Source: Chloroflexia bacterium (lineage in GTDB: Bacteria > Chloroflexota > Chloroflexia > Thermomicrobiales > UBA6265). From it: a DNA stretch of 9,401 nucleotides. The stretch is from NCBI GenBank assembly GCA_013698305.1, contig JACCVC010000077.1, forward strand, positions 1-9,401, in the 5' to 3' direction. The notes under the pieces were generated by a model. That model ran no database searches. It saw only the letters and a list, made by a program, of their open reading frames with translations, and had not been told where the DNA came from. The position numbers and the translations under genes were made by a program. How positions within the stretch are numbered: position 1 is the first letter of the stretch; every line of letters begins with the position of its first letter. Positions 1-6,103 of the stretch are shown here, piece after piece.

Positions 1-187
1 CCTGACGCCGCTCGATGTATTCGAGGGCGATGCGGACTCCGGCGCGACCGAACGCCAGCGCCAGACCGGATACATCAGGATCGACGCCAAAGGGTGGTTC
101 TCCGGTGACAAGTATGTCGGGGCGGAACATGTTACCGGAGTGAACGGGAATGATGTGACGCTCTCGTTGACCAAGGATTCGCTGTAG
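1..187 (+). CDS. C-terminal end of a PRC-barrel / DUF2171-like protein (partial)
   Basis: The frame is open from the window edge (codons start at base 2) to TAG at 185-187, giving 61 residues of an unseen longer protein. The tail contains GYIRIDAKGWF, then DKYVGAEHV, then NGNDVTLSLTKDSL. This alternation of short strands around a 'Y(I/V)P..(V/I)..V.GD.V.L..(T/S)KD.L' ending resembles the PRC-barrel-like DUF2171 family, small beta-barrel proteins of unclear role often linked to stress or RNA-associated functions. The family call is from pattern recognition of the last 40 residues only. The N-terminal part, start codon and promoter are outside the window. The next gene begins about 140 bases downstream in the same direction, with no clear terminator between them. 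The complementary strand is also open here but shows no family signal. Confidence 0.6.
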   Translation, partial: LTPLDVFEGDADSGATERQRQTGYIRIDAKGWFSGDKYVGAEHVTGVNGNDVTLSLTKDSL

Positions 188-330
188 ATTCATCGCAGGG
201 ACGAAGGTGCGCACGCATCCGAACAGGTGGTCGCGCAGGCGCCCGTTATAGTTGATGCAGACGCTGGCATTGTTCTCGACCAGTGGACGATGCCTTTCTT
301 GCGATATCTCACTGGAACGGACCGACCTTC

Positions 331-1164
331 GTGCTGGAACTCACCTTTCTGGGAACTGGAACGTCGACCGGCGTGCCCGTGATCGGGTGCGACTGCGAGG
401 TGTGCCAGTCGCCCGATCCTCGAGACGCCCGACTGCGCTGCTCGGTGGTGGTGCGAACCGACACCACAACGGTTTTGGTCGATACCTCGCCGGATCTGCG
501 GACGCAGGTGCTGCGCGACCGGTTCGACCGGTTCGACGCCGTGCTGTTCACCCACGCCCACGCCGACCACACCGCTGGGCTGGACGAGTTGCGCCGGTAC
601 AATGCGATTCAGCAGGAACATATTCCATTGTGGGCAGACGCGGCAACTGCCCACAGCCTGAGGGAACGGTTCGCATACACCTTCGTCGACCAGTATCCCG
701 TCTACGGGGTCATTCCGGACCTCGTGCTGAACGAGATCGACGGCCCCTTCCGGATTGGCGATCTCGACATCCAGCCAATTCCGGTGATGCACGGGCGATT
801 GCCGATCCTTGGCTACCGGTTTGGCTCGATCGGCTACCTCACCGACGTCAAGAGCATCCCCGACGAATCGCGGGAGCTGCTTCAGGATCTCGATGTCCTG
901 ATCCTGACGGCGTTGCGCCAGAAGCCACACGCGGCGCACCTGGCGCTTGAGGAGGCACTGGCCGTCGCGGAATCCGTTCAACCCAGTTACACGCTTTTCA
1001 CTCACGTCGCGCACGAAATGGGCCGGTACGCCGAGGTCGGGCCGACGCTTCCGGAGGAGACGATGCTGGCGCACGATCGTCAGCGGATCGTGATCGATGA
1101 CACTCGAACAGATGCTGGCAGAGTTCGGCTCATCCCGTCACCGGACTCAGACCAGGGTGGCTAA
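331..1164 (+). CDS. PhnP-like metallo-beta-lactamase-fold phosphodiesterase
   Basis: A 277-aa MBL-fold hydrolase close to the PhnP branch, which cleaves cyclic or small phosphodiesters; the true substrate is unknown. Seen in the sequence: opening strand LELTFLGTGTSTGVP, a GCDCEVC cluster (C20, C22, C25), the metal motif HAHADH (H75, H77, D79, H80), a later metal His (H154 in VMHGRLP) and Asp (D172 in YLTDVK), and H225 in FTHVAHEM. In E. coli PhnP a Cys triad of this spacing plus a C-terminal His holds a structural zinc, so a second zinc site is likely. I chose GTG 331 because family members start at this first beta strand and GGAACGGA lies about 10 bases upstream; GTG 283 in the same frame adds 16 untypical residues and lacks a ribosome site. 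No phn (C-P lyase) genes are nearby, so a role in phosphonate use is not supported; a cytosolic housekeeping phosphodiesterase is the safer reading. Confidence 0.85.
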   Translation: MLELTFLGTGTSTGVPVIGCDCEVCQSPDPRDARLRCSVVVRTDTTTVLVDTSPDLRTQVLRDRFDRFDAVLFTHAHADHTAGLDELRRYNAIQQEHIPLWADAATAHSLRERFAYTFVDQYPVYGVIPDLVLNEIDGPFRIGDLDIQPIPVMHGRLPILGYRFGSIGYLTDVKSIPDESRELLQDLDVLILTALRQKPHAAHLALEEALAVAESVQPSYTLFTHVAHEMGRYAEVGPTLPEETMLAHDRQRIVIDDTRTDAGRVRLIPSPDSDQGG

Positions 1165-1174
1165 TCCGTTCACT

Positions 1175-1206
1175 TTGACCGAATCTATCTCACATCGGTG
1201 TATGCT
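1175..1206 (+). promoter_or_regulatory. Weak promoter candidate for the EamA transporter
   Basis: The 132-base gap before the transporter holds TTGACC (1175-1180) and TATGCT (1201-1206). Each hexamer is acceptable, but the 20-base spacer is longer than the usual 16-18, so this is only a candidate. If used, it would give a leader of roughly 85 bases. Confidence 0.25.
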
Positions 1207-1296
1207 CGCGCGTCAATCATGCGAAGATCGACGGTGATGCGGGGTTCGCCTCGTCACCAGTTTTGGCACGGCGCGAGTTGATTCCCGGGAGGGTAG

Positions 1297-2256
1297 ATGC
1301 AGGAACAAGAGCGAAGCTGGCGAACCGTTGCGCCGGAGCTGGTGCTGGCGGCGGTGGTGCTGATCTGGGCGTCGACCTTCGTCATCACCAAGGATGCGCT
1401 GGACGACTTCACGCCGTACTCGTTCATCTTCGCGCGGTTCTCGATCATCCTGGTCCTCGCGTTCGCGGTGCTGGCGGTGCAGGGTCGGCGACGAGGTTGG
1501 TCCCGGACGTGGAAGGTCGAACAGGCCGACTGGTCCCGGTTCCTGCTGTGCGGGTTGGTGGGGTACACCTTCTATCAAATCGGCTTCACGGTCGGTATCG
1601 ACCACACCTCACCTTTTTCCAGCTCGCTGCTGATCGCGATGGTGCCCCTGTTCACCCTGGTGATCGCGACTGCGCTCGGCGAGCGTCACCCGTTGGGCGC
1701 GTGGATCGGCGTGGTCGTCGCCATCGCCGGAGTGACCGTGTTCCTGCTCCAGCGACAGGCGGGCGGGAGCCTGTTGGGCAACGCGCTCAGTGTCGGCGCG
1801 GCGATCTCGTTCGCCAGCTACGGGCTGGCCAACCGTCCGTTGGTACGGAAATACCCAACGGCAACCGTGTCGGCCTACACCACGCTGATCGGCAGCCTGC
1901 CGCTGCTGGCGATCGGGTTGCCGGACGCCAGTAGCCAGGACTGGGCCGCGCTCGATGTCGGCCAGTGGGGCATGTTGCTGTACATGGCGATCTTCCCGAT
2001 CTACCTCGTCTACATCGGCTACAACTGGGCCATCGCCCAGCGGGGCATCTCGGTGACAAGCGCGGGACTGCTGGTGCCTATCGTCAGTGGCGGGCTGTCG
2101 GCGATCTTCCTCGATGAGGCATTTGGTCCGGTCAAGGTTGCCGGCGCGCTGCTGGTGTTGGCCGGTCTGGTGCTGATTCAGCGGGCACGGGTGCAATCGG
2201 CCAAGCGGGCGATTCCGGCGGCGATCGCCAACGCGAGACCGACCAGGATGTCGTAG
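1297..2256 (+). CDS. EamA/DMT-family transporter (10 TM)
   Basis: A 319-aa inner-membrane protein of the drug/metabolite transporter superfamily, built from two tandem EamA repeats. The first covers roughly residues 14-152 and the second 160-300. Ten hydrophobic spans are visible, with the typical opening ELVLAAVVLIWASTFVITK. Each repeat ends in a matching pair of a short acidic turn followed by a helix: GERHPLGAWIGVVVAIAGV in the first and DEAFGPVKVAGALLVLAGL in the second, as expected from the family's internal duplication. Members export metabolites, amino acids or toxic analogues; nothing here points to a substrate. The ATG at 1297 is supported by GGAGGG at 1288-1293, a slightly short spacing. 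The neighbours upstream and downstream are separated by over 130 bases, so it is probably a single-gene unit. The C-terminal tail is basic and probably cytoplasmic. Confidence 0.9.
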   Translation: MQEQERSWRTVAPELVLAAVVLIWASTFVITKDALDDFTPYSFIFARFSIILVLAFAVLAVQGRRRGWSRTWKVEQADWSRFLLCGLVGYTFYQIGFTVGIDHTSPFSSSLLIAMVPLFTLVIATALGERHPLGAWIGVVVAIAGVTVFLLQRQAGGSLLGNALSVGAAISFASYGLANRPLVRKYPTATVSAYTTLIGSLPLLAIGLPDASSQDWAALDVGQWGMLLYMAIFPIYLVYIGYNWAIAQRGISVTSAGLLVPIVSGGLSAIFLDEAFGPVKVAGALLVLAGLVLIQRARVQSAKRAIPAAIANARPTRMS

Positions 2257-2279
2257 TCCCAATCGCCTCCTTGTCACAT

Positions 2280-2306
2280 GGAAACACCCAACTCGCTGGT
2301 TGTCAT
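2280..2306 (+). repeat. 27-base direct repeat, copy 1
   Basis: This copy starts GGAAACACCCAACTCGC and ends TTGTCAT. It recurs at 2354-2380 with 25 of 27 bases identical, 74 bases downstream. It runs straight into a TTTCGAGCTTGTCGAGGAA stretch. It is probably part of a short dispersed intergenic repeat; only these two copies are present in the window. Confidence 0.7.
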
Positions 2307-2330
2307 TTCGAGCTTGTCGAGGAATCTCGG
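2302..2330. repeat. TTTCGAGCTTGTCGAGGAATCTCG-type dispersed repeat
   Basis: A GTCATTTCGAGC core followed by a TCGA half-repeat (TCGA-GCTTG-TCGA) and a GAATCTCGG tail. Sequences of this type recur between genes in many bacterial genomes and fold into an imperfect hairpin. The last bases are followed by GGTC-GTGAT-GACC at 2329-2341, another small inverted repeat. Recognised from memory of similar repeats, not from a search. Confidence 0.5.
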
Positions 2331-2353
2331 TCGTGATGACCACCGCCCTACAA

Positions 2354-2380
2354 GGAAACACTCAACTCGCTGTTTGTCAT
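2354..2380 (+). repeat. 27-base direct repeat, copy 2
   Basis: Second copy, starting GGAAACACTCAACTCGC. It differs from copy 1 at two positions (C to T and G to T). It ends in TTGTCAT and is not followed by the TTTCGAGCTTG core, so the second unit looks truncated. Confidence 0.7.
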
Positions 2381-2432
2381 CGTTCCTCTATGTACCTATG
2401 GCCAACGCCACAGCGCCGGTCCCACCATTTGT

Positions 2433-2438
2433 TAGAAT
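2433..2438 (+). promoter_or_regulatory. -10 element TAGAAT for a possibly leaderless mRNA
   Basis: TAGAAT matches five of six bases of TATAAT. Transcription starting seven bases after it would begin at base 2445, exactly the GTG start of the glycosyltransferase. No Shine-Dalgarno precedes that GTG (the bases before it are AATCCACCT), which fits a leaderless transcript. No clear -35 hexamer is seen 16-18 bases upstream. Confidence 0.5.
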
Positions 2439-2444
2439 CCACCT

Positions 2445-3599
2445 GTGAAGATCGCGCTTGTCTCTCCGTACGCAATGGCGCAATCGGGTGGAGTGCCGGA
2501 ACACGTCACCCACCTGCGCGACGAGTTCCGCCGTCTCGGACATGCCGTGACGGTGCTGGCTCCTCGCGGCCAAAAGGGCGGCATGGAGGTTTCGGACGGG
2601 TACTACGGGATCGGCAGGACGATCACGATCCCCGGCAACGGCAGCCGGATGCGGTTGACCTTCGACGTTACGCTGTACGCGGACGTCAAGGCGATCATGA
2701 AACGGGAACGCTTCGACATCGTCCATCTCCACGAGCCGTTGATGCCGGTGTTGCCATACATGGTGCTGCTCAACTCGTCTGCGGTGAACGTCGGCACATT
2801 TCACGCCTACAGCGGCTCGATGCCGTGGTATTCGGCCCTGAAGCCGTACATGTCGTTCGTGCTCTCCCGGCTCGACGGGCGTATCGCCGTCTCACCGCCG
2901 GCTCGGGATTTCGTCAACCACTATTTCGAGGGCAACTACGACATCGTCCCGAACGGGATTGACGTGGACCGCTACGGCGATCACGTCGAGCCATTTCCAT
3001 GGGCGAACGATGGCGTACCGCGGGTGTTGTTCGTGGGACGGTTCGAGGAGTCCCGCAAGGGGTTTAGATATCTGTTACGGGCCATGCCGCTGGTGAAGCA
3101 GCAGTTCCCCAGTGCGCGTCTGCTCGTGCTCGGCGCCGGGAGACCGGAGAAGTTCGGCGCCTTGATGGAGCGGTACGGCGTCACCGACGTCGAGTTCAAT
3201 GGGTTTGTGTCACTGGAGGACAAGGCCCGGTATTATGCCAGTTGTGACGTCGCCTGCGCGCCTTCCACCGGCAACGAGAGCTTTGGCTACGTGTTGGTGG
3301 AGCCGATGGCAGCGGGCAAGGCGGTAGTCGCGACCGACATACCTGGGTATCGCAGCGTAGCGACACCGGATCGCGATGCTGTGCTGGTGGAGCCGAAGGA
3401 CTCGCAGGCGTTGGCGCTCGGGCTCGTGCGTGTACTCGCCGACCGGGATCTTCGGACCCGGCTTGGCGCACAGGGTCGGATCAGCGCCCAACAGTTCGCC
3501 TGGACTCGGGTGGCGGCTCAGGTACTGCAGTCATATCAGGAGGCGGCGGAGCGGGCGCGTCACGCGGACTGGCGCACGGACATTCGCCAGGGAAGCTGA
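2445..3599 (+). CDS. GT4 glycosyltransferase, PimA-like
   Basis: A 384-aa GT-B fold, family 4 retaining glycosyltransferase, probably membrane-associated and transferring a hexose (mannose from GDP-mannose in PimA) to a phosphoinositol-type lipid. The N-terminal domain shows KIALVSPYAMAQSGGVPEHV (acceptor/donor loop, G15-G16), HLHEP (94-98), and TFHAYSG with H120 matching the catalytic-region His of PimA. The C-terminal nucleotide-sugar domain has VGRFEESRKG (R199, K205) and the signature GNESFGYVLVEPMAAG (E278, E286), followed by ATDIPGYRSV. This order and spacing match mycobacterial PimA closely. The start is GTG with no ribosome site; see the -10 box just upstream. The next gene, a CDP-alcohol phosphatidyltransferase, begins 17 bases after the stop, so the two are likely co-transcribed. 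Other lipid or polysaccharide acceptors remain possible; the exact donor and acceptor cannot be read from sequence. Confidence 0.85.
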   Translation: MKIALVSPYAMAQSGGVPEHVTHLRDEFRRLGHAVTVLAPRGQKGGMEVSDGYYGIGRTITIPGNGSRMRLTFDVTLYADVKAIMKRERFDIVHLHEPLMPVLPYMVLLNSSAVNVGTFHAYSGSMPWYSALKPYMSFVLSRLDGRIAVSPPARDFVNHYFEGNYDIVPNGIDVDRYGDHVEPFPWANDGVPRVLFVGRFEESRKGFRYLLRAMPLVKQQFPSARLLVLGAGRPEKFGALMERYGVTDVEFNGFVSLEDKARYYASCDVACAPSTGNESFGYVLVEPMAAGKAVVATDIPGYRSVATPDRDAVLVEPKDSQALALGLVRVLADRDLRTRLGAQGRISAQQFAWTRVAAQVLQSYQEAAERARHADWRTDIRQGS

Positions 3600-3616
3600 C
3601 CTTTGCCAGGGCATGG

Positions 3617-4249
3617 ATGGAGAGAGCGTCGGTGATATCAGAACCGGTCGGACAGTTGGTTCGGCAATACATGCTGGGCGTCGGACGCTTCTTTTCCCGG
3701 TTGGGCATCACGCCGAACATGGCGACGATGATCGGCTTCGGTCTGAATGTCGTCGTGGCGCTGGTACTCGCATCGGGCAACCCACGCATCGCCGGTGTGC
3801 TGTTGCTGGTGGCGAGCGCGTTCGACATGGTCGACGGTGCGATTGCGCGGGTGACCGGAAAGATCTCGGCATTCGGAGGCTTTCTTGATTCGACTGTTGA
3901 TCGTTACTCCGAGATCGTCGTTTACATCGGCCTTCTGGTCTGGTTGAACACGACCGACAACGACCATGTCGGGTCGGTGCTGGTGCTTGTGTCGGCCACC
4001 GGCGCGTTGATGATCAGCTACGCCCGCGCCCGGGCCGAGGCGATGGGACTGAAGGCGTCGGTCGGGCTGGTCGCGCGCCCCGAGCGGGTGGTGTTGCTGG
4101 CCTTGTGCCTGATCATCAGCCAGCCGCTATGGGCGCTGTGGATCCTGGCGGTGGCGACGCACCTGACCGCGGTGATGCGGATGCTGCACGTGTGGCGGCT
4201 GACCGGCATCGCGGACGCGACCGACGCAACGGGAACGCGCTCCTCATGA
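3617..4249 (+). CDS. CDP-alcohol phosphatidyltransferase (PgsA/PI-synthase-like)
   Basis: A 210-aa integral membrane enzyme that replaces CMP on a CDP-diacylglycerol-type lipid with an alcohol such as inositol, inositol phosphate or glycerol phosphate. The diagnostic motif D-x2-DG-x2-AR-x8-G-x3-D-x3-D is complete: D70, D73, G74, A77, R78, G87, D91, D95, the Mg-binding and catalytic set. Around it are the helix LLLVASAFDMV before the motif and several hydrophobic spans (residues about 35-52, 58-72, 97-110, 116-130, 150-185). The length is normal for the family. The ATG at 3617 has only a poor ribosome site; GTG 3632, preceded by GGAGAG, is a fair alternative. Sitting directly after a PimA-like enzyme, it most resembles the phosphatidylinositol (phosphate) synthase that pairs with pimA in mycobacteria. 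Phosphatidylglycerophosphate synthase cannot be excluded from sequence alone. Confidence 0.85.
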   Translation: MERASVISEPVGQLVRQYMLGVGRFFSRLGITPNMATMIGFGLNVVVALVLASGNPRIAGVLLLVASAFDMVDGAIARVTGKISAFGGFLDSTVDRYSEIVVYIGLLVWLNTTDNDHVGSVLVLVSATGALMISYARARAEAMGLKASVGLVARPERVVLLALCLIISQPLWALWILAVATHLTAVMRMLHVWRLTGIADATDATGTRSS

Positions 4250-4485
4250 CGGATGGATCATGCAACGAATCGAACGGGCCGAATGACGCGGAGGAGACGC
4301 CCGCGTCGTTTGTGGCGCCTGGTGATCGCGGCAGGGATCTCACCGACGATGAACTCTCGAGCGAGATGCAGCAGGTCCGAGACCTAGGGTCCGCATCACG
4401 TTCCTGCGTGGCGATCATCGTGCTGCTGCTGATCGTGTCACTGGTGCTGTGCGTGTTCCTGTTCTGGGCGTTCTTCATTGCGTAA
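4246..4485 (+). CDS. Small single-span membrane protein, unknown function
   Basis: A 79-aa protein whose ATG (4246-4248) overlaps the stop of the phosphatidyltransferase in an ATGA arrangement, implying translational coupling. Residues 1-52 are polar and acidic (a TDGSCNESNG opening, then DLTDDELSSEMQQV), and residues about 54-78 form one strongly hydrophobic helix ending FLFWAFFIA. No signal peptidase site or known domain is recognised. The topology is probably a cytoplasmic N-terminus with a C-terminal anchor (tail-anchored), though orientation is inferred. The frame is open further upstream to 4105, but that part lies inside the previous gene and reads as its shadow. Coupling suggests a partner or regulator of the lipid enzymes; I do not recognise the gene. 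Confidence 0.65.
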   Translation: MTDGSCNESNGPNDAEETPASFVAPGDRGRDLTDDELSSEMQQVRDLGSASRSCVAIIVLLLIVSLVLCVFLFWAFFIA

Positions 4486-4506
4486 CCTCGAACCTCGGTG
4501 TCGTAG

Positions 4507-4528
4507 CCTCGGACCCCGGGGTCCGAGG
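4507..4528. repeat. 22-base perfect palindrome
   Basis: CCTCGGACCCC followed directly by GGGGTCCGAGG: 11 bases each side with no loop, preceded by GTAG. It is 21 bases after the stop of the small membrane protein and may also act as a terminator hairpin, although the following TTGTTC is only weakly T-rich. It is a relative of the next repeat, in opposite orientation. Confidence 0.8.
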
Positions 4529-4593
4529 TTGTTCAGCTCTCGAATGCGCCCTTGTGGCGACGCGACTGGCACATGACGTTGCGACCGGCGAGA

Positions 4594-4618
4594 CCCCGGA
4601 CACCTGGGTCCGGGGCTA
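4594..4618. repeat. GTAGCCCCGGAC-type inverted repeat at the crcB stop
   Basis: The stem CCCCGGAC (4594-4601) pairs with GTCCGGGG (4608-4615) across the six-base loop ACCTGG. Read on the minus strand it begins GTAGCCCCGGACCC, and its TAG is the stop codon of crcB. It shares the layout GTAG + GC-rich stem with 4507-4528. Confidence 0.8.
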
Positions 4619-4990
4619 CATAATCGTTCGGATTGCCACGATTCCGGCGAGGCACGCCAGGAGGCCCAGCAGGTTGCTCGCCACGACGTAGAGCAAGGCG
4701 GTGTTCCATGATCCTGCCTCGGCAAGGGTAATCGCCTCGATCGTGTAGGCGCTGAAGGTGGTGAACCCGCCGAGGAAGCCGGTGATGAGCAGCAGCCGGA
4801 GATGCGCGGGGCCGACGCCTCGCTCGACCAGCAGCGCGAACAGCATGCCGATCAGGAACGCGCCGAGCAGGTTGATGGCAAAGGTGCCGTAGGGGAAGAC
4901 GCTGTTGACACGTTCGGAGATGCTCCTGCCCATCGCGTGGCGAGCGATCGCGCCAATGCCGCCGCCGATCCCGACCCAAACCAGTTCCAC
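4616..4990 (-). CDS. crcB: Fluoride exporter, CrcB/Fluc family
   Basis: A 124-aa four-helix membrane protein forming dual-topology dimers that expel fluoride. Seen: an opening VWVGIGGGIGAIARHAMG, the second-helix GTFAINLLGAFLIG (the conserved Asn of the family is N40), and the hallmark GFLGGFTTFSAYTIE at 71-85, holding the sodium-site and phenylalanine-box residues. Length is typical. The GTG start at 4990 has AGAGGGG about 9 bases upstream and fits homologues; the frame extends to 5098, but those extra residues look non-coding. It is convergent with the lipid genes and divergent from the glycosylase, so it is a single gene. No fluoride riboswitch motif was found in its leader. The stop codon TAG is provided by the palindromic repeat at 4594-4618. 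A single crcB copy in the window is consistent with a homodimer. Confidence 0.92.
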   Translation of the reverse strand: MELVWVGIGGGIGAIARHAMGRSISERVNSVFPYGTFAINLLGAFLIGMLFALLVERGVGPAHLRLLLITGFLGGFTTFSAYTIEAITLAEAGSWNTALLYVVASNLLGLLACLAGIVAIRTIM

Positions 4991-5034
4991 GAACGCACAC
5001 CCCTCTTTCCAATCCCATTGCGTCGATAGTGGCA

Positions 5035-5040
5035 AGTATA
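5035..5040 (-). promoter_or_regulatory. crcB: Possible -10 (TATACT) for crcB
   Basis: On the minus strand TATACT matches five of six bases of TATAAT, about 45 bases before the crcB start. There is no good -35 at 16-18 bases, and the nearest TTGTCC is 23 bases away, so support is weak. Confidence 0.3.
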
Positions 5041-5116
5041 CGGAGCCTTGAGGATGTTGTATCGGACAAGCCAGGGACCTGTGGCCAGGCGTTTGCAATG
5101 AAGGGACCTAAACAGC

Positions 5117-6031
5117 ATGCCAGCTCACGAATACGAAACGACGCTCGAAGCGAAGGGGCCGTGGTCATTTTCGGAAAGTGTTCGGTTTCTGGAAGGATTC
5201 GCGCCTGCGGCTGTCGTGCCGACGGGAGAGACCATGCTTCGGCTTGCTTTTGTCCCAGATGGACAGGAGAAGGCGGCGGGAGTGTCGATTCTGCCAACGG
5301 ATAGTCACGATGATCAGGTAACGATTCGCGTCGTCGGAAGCGACGAACCTGAACTCGTCGTCGATCAGGTTCGTCGGATTCTGTCGCTGAATCACGACGG
5401 AAGTGGCGTGCCTGATGTTGCGCGGAGAGATCCCGTCATTGGCAAGCTCTGGAAGGCGCGGAACTTCCTGCGCCCAGTGCTCTTCAACTCACCCTACGAA
5501 GCCGCCGCGTGGGCGATCATCGGGAATCGAATCCGTATTCGGCAGGCGGCGAAGATCAAGACAGAGATGGCACGAACGCTCGGCACGGCGATAGGTTTTG
5601 AAGGCGCCACCGAGCATGCGTTCCCCGCACCGCATTTGCTCGCCCAGTTGCCTGACTTTCCTGGACTCACCGAACGCAAGGTCACATGGCTGCGAGGCAT
5701 CGGGGAGGCGGCCATGGACGGACTGCTCCATGCAAGCCGGTTGCGATCTATGCCTGCCGATGACGCCATCGCGGCGTTGTGTGAACTCAAGGGCATCGGC
5801 CCGTTTGGCGCGGAGTTGATCCTCTTGCGGGGAGCGGGAGAAGCGGACCGGATACCGGCGAATGAAGGGAGATTCGGACGGGCGGTTGAGTTGGCCTACC
5901 AGCTCGATGCACCACCAGCTCCCGATACCGTTGGCCAGATGGCGGAGGCATGGTCTCCGTACCGGACGTGGGTGGCGGTGTTGTTGCGCGCAGCGCTGGA
6001 AGACCGCACGCAGGAGATCACGAACGGTTGA
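5117..6031 (+). CDS. AlkA-like HhH-GPD DNA glycosylase family protein
   Basis: A 304-aa protein of the DNA-3-methyladenine glycosylase II (AlkA) superfamily, which flips out and excises alkylated bases. Residues 1-95 form the N-terminal beta domain. The helical core follows, with the substrate region SPYEAAAWAIIGNRIRIRQA (125-144), a second helix set LRGIGEAAMDGL, and the helix-hairpin-helix LKGIGPFGAELILLRG (224-239) that holds the DNA backbone. After it, where AlkA has the catalytic Asp (LPDD), this protein reads IPANE with Glu at 250, so the usual Asp appears replaced. The ATG at 5117 has AAGGGA 10 bases upstream. It is divergent from crcB. Repair activity is likely but must be treated as unproven because of E250; base-binding without cleavage is an alternative. 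Confidence 0.8.
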   Translation: MPAHEYETTLEAKGPWSFSESVRFLEGFAPAAVVPTGETMLRLAFVPDGQEKAAGVSILPTDSHDDQVTIRVVGSDEPELVVDQVRRILSLNHDGSGVPDVARRDPVIGKLWKARNFLRPVLFNSPYEAAAWAIIGNRIRIRQAAKIKTEMARTLGTAIGFEGATEHAFPAPHLLAQLPDFPGLTERKVTWLRGIGEAAMDGLLHASRLRSMPADDAIAALCELKGIGPFGAELILLRGAGEADRIPANEGRFGRAVELAYQLDAPPAPDTVGQMAEAWSPYRTWVAVLLRAALEDRTQEITNG

Positions 6032-6055
6032 GCGCAGCCGGTCCAGTGCTATGAT
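6028..6055 (+). promoter_or_regulatory. Extended -10 promoter for the Nit-type amidase
   Basis: TTGAGC (6028-6033), a 16-base spacer, then TG-C-TATGAT with TATGAT at 6050-6055 (five of six consensus bases). The -35 overlaps the stop codon of the glycosylase (TGA 6029-6031). Expected start near 6062, giving a leader of about 42 bases. This implies the amidase is transcribed on its own. Confidence 0.65.
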
Positions 6056-6103
6056 CGGCACATGGTGGCTGACGCCAGGGCATATTCGTGATGGGAGTGA
6101 ACA

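Noticed and set aside
1..330. Minus-strand frame open through the left edge, with fairly protein-like composition
   Set aside because: It is codon-aligned antisense to the DUF2171-like tail, which has a recognisable pattern, and has no clear start or family match. Sequence to the left of the window would settle it.
2280..2380. CRISPR-like repeat-spacer pattern
   Set aside because: Only two repeat copies, a 47-base interval containing another repeat core, and no cas genes.
4991..5098. Longer N-terminus for CrcB
   Set aside because: It would add 36 polar residues before the first helix; the GTG at 4990 has AGAGGGG upstream and gives the usual length.
4991..5116. Fluoride riboswitch ahead of crcB
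   Set aside because: The conserved fluoride-aptamer segments were not found on the minus strand in this 126-base leader.
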